From: Vibrio qingdaonensis
Lineage (GTDB): Bacteria; Pseudomonadota; Gammaproteobacteria; Enterobacterales; Vibrionaceae
DNA length: 64,000 nucleotides
Assembly (NCBI RefSeq): GCF_026191675.1
Contig: NZ_JAKRRY010000012.1
Location: 1-64,000 of the forward strand
Direction of reading: 5' to 3'
The position numbers and the translations under genes were made by a program. Below are positions 26,780 through 39,717 of the stretch, in pieces (position 1 is the first letter of the stretch; each line of letters starts with the position of its first letter). The notes beneath the pieces were generated by a model. It ran no database searches. It was not told the origin of the DNA and saw only the letters and a program-made list of their open reading frames with translations.

Positions 26780-28018
26780 GTGTCATTATCCTTTTTTATT
26801 GGTAAACGTTTTAGCCAAGCCAAGCAGCGCAATAGAATGGTGTCTTTTATTTCGATATCGTCAATTGTGGGTATTGCTGTGGGTGTCGCGGTGATTATTG
26901 TTGGTTTATCAGCGATGAACGGCTTTGAACGAGAATTAAAAAACCGAGTACTGTCAGTCATCTCTCATGGTGAGTTTGAAGGCGTCAACCAACCGATTGA
27001 AGATTGGCAAAAGATGGTCGCCGCTTCAAGTAAGCATGAGCGTGTTGAAGCCGCAGCCCCGTATATTCGTGTTACGGCTCTCGTTGAAAAAGGCAGTCAA
27101 CTAAAAGCCGTTGAGGTACGTGGGGTCGATCCTAAATTAGAGCAAACCGTGTCTTCATTACCGAGCTTTGTGAACCAGGAAAGCTGGCAAGCGTTTCGTG
27201 CCGGAGAGCAGCAAGCTATTTTAGGTAAAGGGGTAGCAGAGCAAGTCAACGCTAAGGTGGGGGACTTTGTGACGTTAATGATCCCGTCGACGAGTGATGC
27301 AACCAAAGTGCAGTCACCAAGGCGCGTGCGGGTAAAAGTGACAGGCTTACTGGAGCTTAACGGTCAAATTGATCACAGCTTGGTGATAGTACCGTTGCAA
27401 GATGCCCAAAAGTACGTCCGAATGGGGGATAAAGTCACTGGGGTATCGATAAAAGTCGATGATGTTTTTGATGCGCCATTGATTGTTAGACAAGTCGGAA
27501 ACTCTTTGTCTGAATATGTGTATTTACGAAGTTGGAAGCAAAAATATGGCTTTCTTTATCGTGATATCGAGTTGGTGCGAACCATCATGTATTTAGTCAT
27601 GGTATTAGTGATTGGCGTGGCTTGTTTTAATATTGTTTCAACGCTGATGATGGCAGTAAAAGATCGCTCTGGAGAAATCGCGATTTTACGAACTATGGGC
27701 GCAAGCGACAGTTTGATAAGACGAATTTTTATTTGGCAGGGCGTGTTTTCAGGTGTGGTGGGGAGCATTGTCGGGGGAATGGCGGGCGCCTTACTCGCGG
27801 TAAATCTAACGCCAATCGTATCTGCTCTCGAGACGCTCGTTGGCCATCAATTCTTGTCTGGTGATATCTACTTTGTTGATTTCTTACCATCGCAGTTAGT
27901 TTGGAGTGATGTGGCATTAGTATCAGGAACCGCGATTGCGTTGAGCCTTGTGGCAACCTGGTACCCAGCATCGAAAGCCAGCCAGCTAAATCCAGCGACG
28001 GTGTTAAGTGCCAAGTAA
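26780..28018 (+). CDS. lolE: Lipoprotein-releasing system permease LolE
   Basis: This 412-residue partner of LolC begins at a GTG with AAGGAAT upstream. Topology is the same: an N-terminal helix (SIVGIAVGVAVIIVGLSAM), a periplasmic domain and three C-terminal helices. The coupling segment MMAVKDRSGEIAILRTMGAS is conserved, and the sequence NGFERELKNRVLSV matches the LolE N-terminal pattern. A terminator follows 24 bp after the stop codon. Confidence 0.96.
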   Translation: MSLSFFIGKRFSQAKQRNRMVSFISISSIVGIAVGVAVIIVGLSAMNGFERELKNRVLSVISHGEFEGVNQPIEDWQKMVAASSKHERVEAAAPYIRVTALVEKGSQLKAVEVRGVDPKLEQTVSSLPSFVNQESWQAFRAGEQQAILGKGVAEQVNAKVGDFVTLMIPSTSDATKVQSPRRVRVKVTGLLELNGQIDHSLVIVPLQDAQKYVRMGDKVTGVSIKVDDVFDAPLIVRQVGNSLSEYVYLRSWKQKYGFLYRDIELVRTIMYLVMVLVIGVACFNIVSTLMMAVKDRSGEIAILRTMGASDSLIRRIFIWQGVFSGVVGSIVGGMAGALLAVNLTPIVSALETLVGHQFLSGDIYFVDFLPSQLVWSDVALVSGTAIALSLVATWYPASKASQLNPATVLSAK

Positions 28019-28041
28019 TAACAGCGAATAGAGTAGCGAAT

Positions 28042-28067
28042 AAAAAAGGACCTAAGGGTCCTTTTTT
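28042..28067 (+). terminator. Intrinsic terminator after lolE
   Basis: An AAAAAAGGACC / GGTCCTTTTTT stem with a four-base TAAG loop; the T run follows directly. Confidence 0.88.
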
Positions 28068-28185
28068 GCTAACTGATGTACTTCACAGTTTCATGTTTTT
28101 GCTATTTGGCTCATAGGTTGTCGCCACGATTTTGCATCCTAGAGAGCAACGCATTAATTTAGCCCAAATAAACACGCTTTAGAGA

Positions 28186-28695
28186 CTAGCGTAATGAGCG
28201 TTGTTGCCAACTTCTCACGACAGAATAACGCCATAAACCGCGGATACCAAAATACCCTGCAATTGACGCGAGCACTGCGCAAAGTAGGCACCCTAAAAGG
28301 AATGGAGGTCCAATGGTCGACATTTGCTCAGAAAGGTACTGCCATGACAATTCAAAATGAAACGGCTGCGTGGGTGTGCTTAAGCAAAATGCACCGACTT
28401 TATACGCGAAATAAAATAGCACAGGCATAGTGACTGGGTTACTAATCCAAACCAGCGCGACGGATAACGGTAGGTTTACACCGAATAGAATTGCAAGGCC
28501 TGCAGCCATAATCATTTGGCTCGGCAATGGAACGAAAGCCATAAACAAACCAACGGCAAAAGCACCCGCTGCAGAGCGGCGGTTTAAACACCACAGGTTG
28601 GGGTTATAGAGGACATTGCCGAATATTTTCAAAGCCTTTTGTCGCTTGATCACTTCGTGATTTGGCATGAAACGTTTGATGAACTTTCTTGGCAT
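28186..28695 (-). CDS. DUF2062 membrane protein
   Basis: The 169-residue protein has about three membrane segments (around 42-62, 66-95 and 135-155). The family start is PRKFIKRFMPNHEVI, and the conserved motif is GLFMAFVPLPSQMIMAAGLAI with WISNPVTMPVLFYFAYKVG. DUF2062 proteins are widespread inner-membrane proteins without an assigned activity. Its start lies 8 bp from the divergent comEC start, so each promoter must lie within the other gene. Confidence 0.85.
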   Translation of the reverse strand: MPRKFIKRFMPNHEVIKRQKALKIFGNVLYNPNLWCLNRRSAAGAFAVGLFMAFVPLPSQMIMAAGLAILFGVNLPLSVALVWISNPVTMPVLFYFAYKVGAFCLSTPTQPFHFELSWQYLSEQMSTIGPPFLLGCLLCAVLASIAGYFGIRGLWRYSVVRSWQQRSLR

Positions 28696-28703
28696 AGGGA
28701 AAC

Positions 28704-31058
28704 ATGACTCTCTTTACAAGCATCACTGTACCTTTGGTTTACACCCTAACTTTAATAAGTGCAACTTTTTGGCCTGTGATGCCGACTATCTATTGGTTGA
28801 TTCCTGTATCCTTAATCAGTTTCGCCTTGCTGATAAAGCGTCGATTTATATTGTTGACGGGATTCATCGCACTATCCGTGGCATTAATTCAAGGGAATCT
28901 TCTCAAGAGCCAAACAGAGGCGCTTTTTCGATTCGGCACAGATATTACCATAAAAGCGCGAGTTGACAGCTATTTTAAACAAATAAGTCAAGGTTATGAG
29001 GCGGACGTGACGGTTTTTAGCGTCAACGGTGAGTCGATTAACTTGGTTTATCGACCGAAAATAAAACTTAAGTTTTCTATGCCAGTAGACGTCGGCGCTT
29101 GGGTGGTGGCGCCAGTGAGGTTAAAGCGTATTATTGGTGTTAAGAACAGGGTGGGATTTGACAAAGAAAAGTACTATTTTGCTCATGGCTTGCTTGCCCA
29201 AGCTAGGGTTGATGATTCGGCTCATAGTATGGTGTCGAGTAAGCGTCACTGGCAGTCGAACATTTACAACCATATATACCGCGCAACATCGACGAGTCAT
29301 TATCAAGGTTATTACTTAGCGTTGATATTTGGCGACCGTTCTAAATTAACCGCCGAAGATTGGGCCAGTTTGCGCGAAAGTGGACTGTCGCACCTAATGG
29401 CGATATCTGGGCTTCATATCGCCATTATTTTTTCCATTGGCGTCTTCGTTGGCCGGGCCGTTGTACTGTTATGTGGTGTGCTATCACGGCAAAGCCAAAT
29501 TGAGCGTCGAAGTGGCAAGAAGCGATGGTTTGAACAAATAGTGTTATTCATTGCCTCACAACCTTGGCTAGCGGTTGTCAGTGGTTTTATTTTTGCTGGT
29601 TTCTATGGGGCGTTAGCGCATTTCCCCATTCCGACGGTTAGAGCGCTGCTGATGTTGTTGGTGCTCTATATTATTTGCTCTCGAAGCATCAAAGCCGATG
29701 CCGTCGCCATGTTACTTTTTAGCGCGGGTCTGGTCCTGACAGTGTTGCCATTTTCATCCGCAAGTATGAGTTTTTGGTTGTCGTATTATGCGGTGAGTGC
29801 GTTAGTGGTGTTAGCGGCTTACTTAAGACAACCTCAGTATATTGAAGCAGGGAAGATACGCAGTGGTTTGTTATTTCATATCGGACTGGCGGTGTTGTTT
29901 TTGCCATTGTTGATTATTGTGTTTAATGGCGCGTCACTGGGGAGTGCGCTATACAACCTCATTTTTGTGCCCTGGTTCAGCTTTATTGTTATGCCTGCCT
30001 TATTGCTAATGACAGTATTTAGCGTAGTCGCAGCAATGATGGGAATCGACGATATTGGCCTCTATGACTTGGTGATGGACCCATTATTATCCGTGGTGAT
30101 TAAGGCGATGTCTTATTCCAGCTGGTTCTGGGTAGAGTTGGAACCTCATTATGTACTGCCTATTCTATTCGTCATTGCAGCGGGTTTATGCTGGCAATGG
30201 GTAACGGCGCGTTGGGTAGCCATCATTGCAGTGATGGCGCTCTTTTTATGGATAGAGGCAGAGAAAAAGCATCATTTTCGAGTAGTTGTGTTAGATGTCG
30301 GTCATGGGCTAGCCGTCATTGTTCAGCAAGGCAATGACGCGGTTGTTTATGATACTGGTATAGAAATGGCGGGGTTTAGCATTGCTCAGCGTCTAATTAC
30401 CCCCACACTTGCTCAGTTAGGGGTGAACGCACTAGAAGGCATTATCTTGAGTCATGCCGATAATGATCATGCTGGTGGCACCGTAAATTTACAACGGCAA
30501 TGGCAACCAAAGTGGGTTCGAAAATCTGATGCTGATGCGACGGAGCAACCATGTATCGCAGGCGAGAAGTGGCAATGGAAGGAGGTAACGTTTGAGGCGC
30601 TTTGGCCACCTAAGCTAGTATCACGTGCTTATAATCCACACTCTTGTGTTGTGCTCATGACTTACGCACCTAAGGGGCAATCTCGTGAGCACCAGGTGCT
30701 ATTTACCGGTGATATTGATCAAATTAGTGAAATCCTGCTCGCTCGTAATCTGCCTTTGCTACATCTAGATGCGATGCTGGTTCCGCATCATGGCAGTAAA
30801 ACATCGTCGTCGGAATGGCTGTTAAATCGAATTAATACTCAACATGCTATTGCGTCGACGCGTTTTGCTGGGCGATGGAATCTACCCAATCCAGATGTCA
30901 AGGCTCGATATTTACAAAATGGCGCCAAATGGTACGACACGGGTTCAGCGGGACAAGTGAATTTGTCATTTAGTGCACAAGAAGTGAGCGCTTTCACTCT
31001 CAGAGGCGATAAGCTCGCCCCTTGGTATAGGCAGATGTTAAGAAGCGGAGTAGAATAA
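28704..31058 (+). CDS. comEC: DNA uptake channel protein ComEC/Rec2
   Basis: This 784-residue polytopic protein forms the inner-membrane channel for single-stranded DNA in natural transformation. Seen in order are N-terminal helices and an OB-like soluble part (about 75-170), the Competence domain with ESGLSHLMAISGLHIAIIFS, and further helices. A C-terminal metallo-beta-lactamase-like domain has the motif LSHADNDHAGG (around residue 581), proposed to degrade the non-transported strand. Length is normal. The gene lies upstream of msbA by 32 bp, on the same strand. Confidence 0.93.
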   Translation: MTLFTSITVPLVYTLTLISATFWPVMPTIYWLIPVSLISFALLIKRRFILLTGFIALSVALIQGNLLKSQTEALFRFGTDITIKARVDSYFKQISQGYEADVTVFSVNGESINLVYRPKIKLKFSMPVDVGAWVVAPVRLKRIIGVKNRVGFDKEKYYFAHGLLAQARVDDSAHSMVSSKRHWQSNIYNHIYRATSTSHYQGYYLALIFGDRSKLTAEDWASLRESGLSHLMAISGLHIAIIFSIGVFVGRAVVLLCGVLSRQSQIERRSGKKRWFEQIVLFIASQPWLAVVSGFIFAGFYGALAHFPIPTVRALLMLLVLYIICSRSIKADAVAMLLFSAGLVLTVLPFSSASMSFWLSYYAVSALVVLAAYLRQPQYIEAGKIRSGLLFHIGLAVLFLPLLIIVFNGASLGSALYNLIFVPWFSFIVMPALLLMTVFSVVAAMMGIDDIGLYDLVMDPLLSVVIKAMSYSSWFWVELEPHYVLPILFVIAAGLCWQWVTARWVAIIAVMALFLWIEAEKKHHFRVVVLDVGHGLAVIVQQGNDAVVYDTGIEMAGFSIAQRLITPTLAQLGVNALEGIILSHADNDHAGGTVNLQRQWQPKWVRKSDADATEQPCIAGEKWQWKEVTFEALWPPKLVSRAYNPHSCVVLMTYAPKGQSREHQVLFTGDIDQISEILLARNLPLLHLDAMLVPHHGSKTSSSEWLLNRINTQHAIASTRFAGRWNLPNPDVKARYLQNGAKWYDTGSAGQVNLSFSAQEVSAFTLRGDKLAPWYRQMLRSGVE

Positions 31059-31090
31059 AAGAAAATTAAGATGAAAATGATTGAAGAATT

Positions 31091-32845
31091 ATGTCACTAA
31101 ATCAAGATGAAACCACGCTGCAGACCTTTAAGCGTTTGTGGTTGTATATCCGTGAGTACAAGACTGGGTTGACGGTTGCCATTATCGCGCTTGTGATCAA
31201 CGCGGCGGCAGATACTTACATGCTTTCTTTGCTGAAACCACTTCTAGATGAAGGGTTTGGTGATGTTGAATCTAATTTTCTTAAAGTATTACCACTGATC
31301 ATTATTGGCATGATGTTTATACGGGGTTTGAGTGGCTTCGTATCGACGTACTGTTTAAGCTGGGTATCCGGTAATGTGGTGATGCAGTTACGTAGAAAGA
31401 TATTCAGTCATTTTATGCATATGCCGGTTTCCTTTTTTGATAAGGAATCAACGGGTGGATTACTTTCACGTATTACTTATGACTCAGAACAAGTCGCAGG
31501 TGCAACGAGCCGCTCTTTGGTGAGTATTGTGCGAGAGGGTGCCAGTATTATTGGGTTGTTGTTCCTGATGTTTTGGAGTAGCTGGCAGTTATCCTTAGTA
31601 CTGATTGTTGTTGCCCCAGTTGTCGCTTGGGCGATTGGATTTGTATCGAAACGCTTTAGAAAAATCTCCCGCAACATGCAAACCTCGATGGGAGAAATGA
31701 CCACGTCCGCAGAACAAATGTTAAAAGGGCATAAAGTTGTTTTGACCTATGGTGGTCAAGAGGTTGAAGGCCAACGCTTTGACAGTATGAGCAACCAAAT
31801 GCGTCAGCAGACCATGAAAATGGTGGCGGCCTCAGCGATTGCCAACCCTGTAATTCAAATGATCGCGTCATTGGCTTTGGTGTCGGTATTGTATTTGGCG
31901 AGCTTTGATTCGGTACGCAGCGAATTAACACCAGGTACGTTTACGGTTATTTTTTCGGCCATGTTTTCACTGATGCGCCCACTAAAAGCGTTAACAGGCG
32001 TGACCGCTGAATTCCAACGAGGCATGGCAGCGAGCCAAACATTATTTGCGTTGATTGATCTTGATACTGAAAAAGATAACGGCACAACAGAATTACAATC
32101 TGTTAAAGGTGACATTAGCGTAAATGATATTACCTTTACCTACCAAGGCACCGAGAAGCCAGCGCTGCGCAATGTCAGTTTTGATTTACCGGCAGGTAAA
32201 ACTATCGCATTAGTGGGGCGTTCAGGATCAGGCAAAAGTACCATTGCCAATCTGTTCACTCGTTTCTACGATGTTGATAGCGGACATATTGCGCTCGATG
32301 GTCACAAAATCGATGACATTAAGCTCACTAATTTGCGTCAACATTTTGCGCTCGTCTCGCAGAACGTCCACTTATTTAACGACACGATTGCTAACAATAT
32401 CGCTTATGCGGCGCAAGGGAAATATAGCCGTGAAGAAATAGAGCACGCCGCAAAACAAGCCCATGCCATGGAATTTATCGATGGCTTAGAGCATGGTTTG
32501 GATACAGTGATTGGTGAAAATGGTGCTAGCCTTTCTGGAGGTCAGCGTCAGCGAATCGCGATTGCACGAGCATTGTTACGGGATGCGCCAGTTCTGATTC
32601 TAGATGAGGCGACGTCTGCACTCGATACGGAATCTGAACGTGCGATTCAATCGGCTCTTGATGAATTGCAAAAGGACAAAACGGTCTTGGTCATTGCTCA
32701 CCGTCTTTCAACTATTGAGGAAGCGGATGAGATTTTAGTTGTCGACGAAGGCGAAATCATAGAGCGCGGCAATCACGCGACATTGATCGCTCATCAAGGC
32801 GCTTATGCTCAGCTACACCGTATTCAGTTTGGTGATCATTCGTGA
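31091..32845 (+). CDS. msbA: Lipid A export ABC transporter MsbA
   Basis: This 584-residue half-transporter flips lipid A-core across the inner membrane. Six transmembrane helices occupy about 20-310. The ATPase domain carries Walker [10 protein letters not shown] (near 377), signature [16 protein letters not shown] and Walker [13 protein letters not shown]. Segment [25 protein letters not shown] is typical. Its stop overlaps the lpxK GTG start, making a lipid A biosynthesis/transport operon with lpxK, ycaR and kdsB. Confidence 0.97.
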   Translation: MSLNQDETTLQTFKRLWLYIREYKTGLTVAIIALVINAAADTYMLSLLKPLLDEGFGDVESNFLKVLPLIIIGMMFIRGLSGFVSTYCLSWVSGNVVMQLRRKIFSHFMHMPVSFFDKESTGGLLSRITYDSEQVAGATSRSLVSIVREGASIIGLLFLMFWSSWQLSLVLIVVAPVVAWAIGFVSKRFRKISRNMQTSMGEMTTSAEQMLKGHKVVLTYGGQEVEGQRFDSMSNQMRQQTMKMVAASAIANPVIQMIASLALVSVLYLASFDSVRSELTPGTFTVIFSAMFSLMRPLKALTGVTAEFQRGMAASQTLFALIDLDTEKDNGTTELQSVKGDISVNDITFTYQGTEKPALRNVSFDLPAGKTIALVGRSGSGKSTIANLFTRFYDVDSGHIALDGHKIDDIKLTNLRQHFALVSQNVHLFNDTIANNIAYAAQGKYSREEIEHAAKQAHAMEFIDGLEHGLDTVIGENGASLSGGQRQRIAIARALLRDAPVLILDEATSALDTESERAIQSALDELQKDKTVLVIAHRLSTIEEADEILVVDEGEIIERGNHATLIAHQGAYAQLHRIQFGDHS

Positions 32846-33843
32846 TTGAAAAACTTTGGTTCGAACAGCACCCACTGCGTTTTGTTTTGTGGGTGTTGCT
32901 ATGGCCATTGAGCCACTTGTATGGCGTGATCACGGCAAGGCGCAAGCGGGCTTATCATCAAGGCAAGAAACCGGTTTACCGTTCATCCTTACCTGTTATC
33001 GTGGTGGGTAATATTACCGCGGGTGGGAATGGTAAAACACCGATGGTGATCTGGCTGGTAGAGCAGCTTGCCAATCTTGGTTTTAAACCCGGCGTCGTGT
33101 CGCGTGGCTACGGTGCTCAGTCCCCACGGTATCCTCTGCGCGTTGATAAGCAGACGTTGACACAGCATTGTGGTGACGAACCAAAATTGATTTTTGAGCG
33201 TACTGGTGTACCCGTTATCGTTGATCCTGTTCGATCACATGCCGTGCAAGAATTAGAACGTTTGGGTGTGGATGTGGTGATTACCGACGATGGTTTACAG
33301 CATTACGCATTAGACAGAGCATTCGAAATTGTTGTCGTTGATGGACAGCGTCGCTTTGGTAACGAGGCGTTATTACCCATGGGTCCTTTGCGAGAACCGC
33401 TTTCTCGACTGCAAGATGTCGATTTGATCGTAACCAATGGCGGGGGCTCACAGCAGGCGAATGAGAAAGTCTTTACCTTAGAGCCAACGTTGGCGGTGAA
33501 TCTACTATCTGGAAAGAAAGTAGCAGTGAATGAATTGGGTACTCTGGCGGCATTCGCCGGTATTGGACATCCACCACGGTTCTTTGCTACGTTAAATCAA
33601 TTGGGGGCAAATCTAGCGCGCGAACAGGGTTTTGCCGACCATAAAGATTTTGATAAACAACAGCTTGTTGCATTAGAGCAAGGTGTTGATAATGTCATTA
33701 TGACAGAAAAAGATGCAGTAAAATGTCGACACTTCGCTCATGAAAATTGGTGGTACTTACCAGTATCTGCAAATTTTACCAACCACGATAGCGAAGAAAT
33801 ACTGATAAAAATTAGAAAGGTTATAGAGAGTTATGGATCATAG
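32842..33843 (+). CDS. lpxK: Tetraacyldisaccharide 4'-kinase LpxK
   Basis: The 333-residue inner-membrane kinase adds the 4'-phosphate to the lipid A precursor. The membrane-associated N-terminus ([17 protein letters not shown]) is followed by the P-loop [13 protein letters not shown] (about 54-66). [16 protein letters not shown] and the [11 protein letters not shown] motif (Asp-Asp-Gly-x-Gln) follow. It starts at a GTG within the msbA stop (4-bp overlap) and its end overlaps the next small gene by 11 bp. Confidence 0.97.
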   Translation: MIEKLWFEQHPLRFVLWVLLWPLSHLYGVITARRKRAYHQGKKPVYRSSLPVIVVGNITAGGNGKTPMVIWLVEQLANLGFKPGVVSRGYGAQSPRYPLRVDKQTLTQHCGDEPKLIFERTGVPVIVDPVRSHAVQELERLGVDVVITDDGLQHYALDRAFEIVVVDGQRRFGNEALLPMGPLREPLSRLQDVDLIVTNGGGSQQANEKVFTLEPTLAVNLLSGKKVAVNELGTLAAFAGIGHPPRFFATLNQLGANLAREQGFADHKDFDKQQLVALEQGVDNVIMTEKDAVKCRHFAHENWWYLPVSANFTNHDSEEILIKIRKVIESYGS

Positions 33844-34012
33844 ACTTCTGGAAATTGTAGCGTGCCCTATTTGCAAAGGTAAGCTGACGTTCGATAAAGA
33901 CAAACAAGAACTGGTTTGTAAGTTAGACCGACTAGCGTACCCAATTAAGGAAGGCATTCCAGTATTGTTGGAGCCAGAAGCACGAACGATGGCGATGGAA
34001 GAGGGGCGATAA
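33833..34012 (+). CDS. ycaR: YcaR/Trm112-like small protein (UPF0434)
   Basis: A 59-residue protein reads from the ATG at 33833: it starts [20 protein letters not shown] and contains [20 protein letters not shown]. Both segments are hallmarks of the YcaR/UPF0434 family, a Trm112-like fold. The CPxC pair (residues 11-14) is kept while the second metal-binding pair is not. It overlaps lpxK by 11 bp, and its TAA shares bases with the kdsB ATG (TAATG). Conserved placement between lpxK and kdsB suggests a link to lipopolysaccharide synthesis, but the function is unknown. It is short enough to be missed by a 60-residue cutoff. Confidence 0.93.
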   Translation: MDHRLLEIVACPICKGKLTFDKDKQELVCKLDRLAYPIKEGIPVLLEPEARTMAMEEGR

Positions 34013-34785
34013 TGTCATTCACAGTCATTATTCCAGCGCGTTACGAGTCGTCGCGATTACCGGGCAAGCCTCTGGCGGATATTGCGGGTAAGCCGATGAT
34101 TCAGCATGTTTATGAAAAAGCGATGTTGTCGGGCGCCAAGCGAGTCATTATTGCTACCGATGACCCGCGTGTTGAGCAAGCTGCAAAAAGTTTTGGCGCA
34201 GAAGTGTGTATGACCTCTCCAACCCATGAGTCAGGGACAGAGCGTTTGGCTGAAGTGGTTGAATTAATGGCAATAGAACCGGAGCATATTGTTGTTAATG
34301 TGCAAGGGGATGAACCTTTAATACCAGCCGAAATTATTGCGCAAGTTGCGAATAATTTGCAGCAAAGCACGGCACCAATGGCGACGTTAGGTGTTCGTAT
34401 TGAGACCGAGCAAGAAGCGTTCAACCCTAATGCCGTTAAGGTTGTCACGGATGAACAAGGCTATGCGCTGTATTTTAGTCGCGCCACTATTCCGTGGGAT
34501 CGCGACGCTTATAGCCAAGATCCTAAACAATCACCAGCTCACCCTCTACTTAGACATATTGGTATTTATGCCTATCGTGCTGGGTTCATTAACACTTATG
34601 TGTCTTGGGCACCAAGTGTATTAGAGAAAGTGGAATGTTTAGAGCAGCTGAGAGTACTTTGGTACGGTGAAAAAATTCATGTTGATGTGGCGTTACAAGC
34701 GCCTCCGGCAGGGGTGGACACACCGGAGGACCTTGAGCATGTTCGTCAGTTAGTGGCTTCGTTAACGGCGGGCGATTCAAACTAA
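34012..34785 (+). CDS. kdsB: CMP-KDO synthetase
   Basis: This 257-residue cytidylyltransferase activates KDO with CTP for lipopolysaccharide inner-core synthesis. The nucleotide-binding start [20 protein letters not shown] (about 5-24) and the metal-binding region [15 protein letters not shown] are intact. [20 protein letters not shown] is family-typical. Its ATG overlaps the ycaR stop. It closes the msbA-lpxK-ycaR-kdsB operon; the convergent rluE lies 43 bp away. Confidence 0.97.
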   Translation: MSFTVIIPARYESSRLPGKPLADIAGKPMIQHVYEKAMLSGAKRVIIATDDPRVEQAAKSFGAEVCMTSPTHESGTERLAEVVELMAIEPEHIVVNVQGDEPLIPAEIIAQVANNLQQSTAPMATLGVRIETEQEAFNPNAVKVVTDEQGYALYFSRATIPWDRDAYSQDPKQSPAHPLLRHIGIYAYRAGFINTYVSWAPSVLEKVECLEQLRVLWYGEKIHVDVALQAPPAGVDTPEDLEHVRQLVASLTAGDSN

Positions 34786-34828
34786 ACATTTACACCGTTA
34801 TGACGTCGTGCCGTTTTCTACGACGCAG

Positions 34829-35542
34829 TTAACGAATCAGCGCTGGGTGATCGGCAGGAAGTAATTCCCATTCACCCGGCTGCAAATTACTCAGCGTAAA
34901 CTGCCCCATAGAAGCGCGAATTAGGCGAAGTGTTGGAAAACCAATATTAGCCGTCATTCTACGAACTTGGCGGTTTCGCCCTTCAATTAAGGTAATCGAA
35001 AGCCATGTTGTTGGGATATTCGCTCTAAATCTTACCGGCGGATTTCGTTCCCAGACATCGGGCGCATCCATACGTGTCACTTTAGCGGGTAGTGTTGGTC
35101 CATCTTTAAGTGTCACGCCATCTCTTAGTTTTTGAATATCATCTTCTGACGGAGCCCCGTCAACCTGAACCCAATAAGTTTTTTCCGATTTCGAATTCGG
35201 TTGAGTTAAGCGAGCCTGCAAGATGCCGTCGTTAGTTAAAATAAGCAGTCCTTCACTGTCTCGGTCCAGCCTTCCTGCTGCATAAACATCTTTAATAGGG
35301 ATAAAGTCAGCCAGTGTTTTTCGTCCATCACCATCGGTGAACTGGCTGAGCGTATCAAAAGGCTTGTTAAAAATGATGACCTTTCGCTCAGCAATAGACA
35401 CTTTTGGTTTCACGTCTTCCGTTTTTCGGCGACGCGATGGTCGACGATGAGAGGATGTCGATTGCCCAATGGATTGTTTGAAACGTGTTGATTTAGTCGC
35501 GGCACGTGACTTAGATGGTTCACGTGTTGTTTTAAATGTCAT
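34829..35542 (-). CDS. rluE: 23S rRNA pseudouridine synthase RluE
   Basis: The 237-residue enzyme of the RsuA/RluE branch isomerises a uridine in 23S rRNA (U2457 in Escherichia coli). The catalytic aspartate is in [19 protein letters not shown]. The KPF motif ([11 protein letters not shown]) and the C-terminal [23 protein letters not shown] are intact. The first 50 residues form a basic Ser/Arg/Lys-rich tail (RRPSRRRK), probably disordered and RNA-binding. It neighbours icd, as in Vibrio cholerae. Confidence 0.94.
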   Translation of the reverse strand: MTFKTTREPSKSRAATKSTRFKQSIGQSTSSHRRPSRRRKTEDVKPKVSIAERKVIIFNKPFDTLSQFTDGDGRKTLADFIPIKDVYAAGRLDRDSEGLLILTNDGILQARLTQPNSKSEKTYWVQVDGAPSEDDIQKLRDGVTLKDGPTLPAKVTRMDAPDVWERNPPVRFRANIPTTWLSITLIEGRNRQVRRMTANIGFPTLRLIRASMGQFTLSNLQPGEWELLPADHPALIR

Positions 35543-38074
<2,532 letters not shown>

Positions 38075-38118
38075 CCATTTAGGTTCATTAACGATTTAGA
38101 CAGTTAACGTTCAGCAGT

Positions 38119-38150
38119 AAAAGCGGCTCCTTTATAGGAGCCGCTTTTTT
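38119..38150. terminator. Bidirectional terminator between icd and spoVR
   Basis: AAAAGCGGCTCC pairs with GGAGCCGCTTTT around a TTTATA loop, with T/A runs on both sides, between convergent genes. Confidence 0.9.
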
Positions 38151-38172
38151 ATTTTGCTGTAATTAATGGTGG

Positions 38173-39705
38173 TCAAATACTCGAATTGTAAGCCTCGCGT
38201 TTTGGACAAGTCGCCAGGATCTCTCGTCGTCCAGATTCTTTTACTTCTTCTAAAATGACATCAAAGCCCCAAAGTCGATAGAGGTGCTTAAGCACTTCGT
38301 CGTACCCTTTATCTAATGGAATTCGATTGTGGGGGACATGTTGTAGAGTGAGAGAACGATCACCACGAACATCGACATTATAGACTTGGATGTTGGGCTC
38401 TAAGTTGCTGAGGTTATATTGCGCCGCTAACTTTTCACGTATTTTTCGGTAACCCGATTCATCGTGTATAGCCGAAATTTCAATAAAGTTCTTTCTATCA
38501 TCATCAAGAATAGAAAACAGTTTAAACTCTCGCATTAACTTTGGTGACAGATACTGGCTTATGAAGCTTTCATCTTTAAAGTTATGCATGGCGAAGTGTA
38601 AGGACTCCAGCCAATCACTGCCTGCCAAGTCAGGGAACCATTCTTTGTCTTCATCTGTTGGCTCTTCACAGATGCGCTTTATGTCTCTAAACATGGCAAA
38701 TCCAAGGGCGTATGGATTGATACCGCTAAAGTAAGGGCTGTTATAGGCAGGTTGTGCGACCACACTGGTGTGACTATGCAGAAATTCTAGAATAAATTTG
38801 TCGCTGACCAAGCCTTCATCATAGAGATGATTAAGAATCGTGTAGTGCCAGAACGTTGCCCAGCCTTCATTCATAACTTGAGTTTGCTTTTGAGGATAGA
38901 AATACTGACTTACCTTTCTGACGATACGAACAATTTCACGTTGCCATGGCTCAAGCAAAGGTGCATTTTTTTCAATGAAATAGAGGATGTTTTCTTGTGG
39001 CTCGCTTGGGAATAGAACTTTTTGTTCGGATTCTTTTTCGCGGTTTTTCGGCACAGTGCGCCACAGCTCGTTCACTTGAGATTGTAAATAAGCCTCACGT
39101 TGTTGCTGGCGAATGGTTTCTTCCGCCATTGAAATCTTTTCAGGACGCTTATAGCGATCAACACCATAGTTCATTAATGCATGACAAGAATCGAGCGTTC
39201 TTTCTACATCTTCAACCCCATACTTTTGTTCGCATTCAGAAATGTAGTTTTTAGCAAATAGTAAATAATCAATAATGGAACTGGCATCCGTCCAAGTTTG
39301 AAATAGATAGTTTCCTTTGAAGAATGAGTTATGACCGTAACACGCGTGTGCCATGACTAACGCTTGCATGGTCACTGAGTTTTCTTCCATCAAATAAGCA
39401 ATACAAGGATCAGAATTGATGACGATTTCATACGCTAAGCCCATTTGACCATGTTTGTAACCTTGCTCAGTCTGTATGAACTTCTTACCGAATGACCAGT
39501 GGTTATAGTTGATGGGCATACCAATACTCGAGTAGGCATCCATCATTTGCTCAGATGTGATGACTTCTATTTGATTAGGGTAGGTATCAAGTTTATAAAA
39601 GGCCGCGACGCGCTTTATTTCGGTGTGATAGCGTTCAAGCAAATCAAACGTCCAATCTGGACCGTCAGGCAACACTTTTGATGATGTTTTGGCTTTAGTT
39701 GTCAT
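38173..39705 (-). CDS. ycgB: SpoVR-family protein (YcgB)
   Basis: The 510-residue protein matches the SpoVR/YcgB family: PDWTFDLLERYHTEIKRVA near the N-terminus, FKGNYLFQTWTDASSIIDYL, EGWATFWHYTILNHLYDEGL and PYALGFAMFRDI. The family is linked to stress, stationary phase and spore cortex formation, but biochemical activity is not settled; an HExxH-like zinc motif is not evident. It is the last gene of the prkA-yeaH-ycgB set, 12 bp after yeaH, so probably one operon. Confidence 0.93.
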   Translation of the reverse strand: MTTKAKTSSKVLPDGPDWTFDLLERYHTEIKRVAAFYKLDTYPNQIEVITSEQMMDAYSSIGMPINYNHWSFGKKFIQTEQGYKHGQMGLAYEIVINSDPCIAYLMEENSVTMQALVMAHACYGHNSFFKGNYLFQTWTDASSIIDYLLFAKNYISECEQKYGVEDVERTLDSCHALMNYGVDRYKRPEKISMAEETIRQQQREAYLQSQVNELWRTVPKNREKESEQKVLFPSEPQENILYFIEKNAPLLEPWQREIVRIVRKVSQYFYPQKQTQVMNEGWATFWHYTILNHLYDEGLVSDKFILEFLHSHTSVVAQPAYNSPYFSGINPYALGFAMFRDIKRICEEPTDEDKEWFPDLAGSDWLESLHFAMHNFKDESFISQYLSPKLMREFKLFSILDDDRKNFIEISAIHDESGYRKIREKLAAQYNLSNLEPNIQVYNVDVRGDRSLTLQHVPHNRIPLDKGYDEVLKHLYRLWGFDVILEEVKESGRREILATCPKREAYNSSI

Positions 39706-39717
39706 AGATACATCTCC

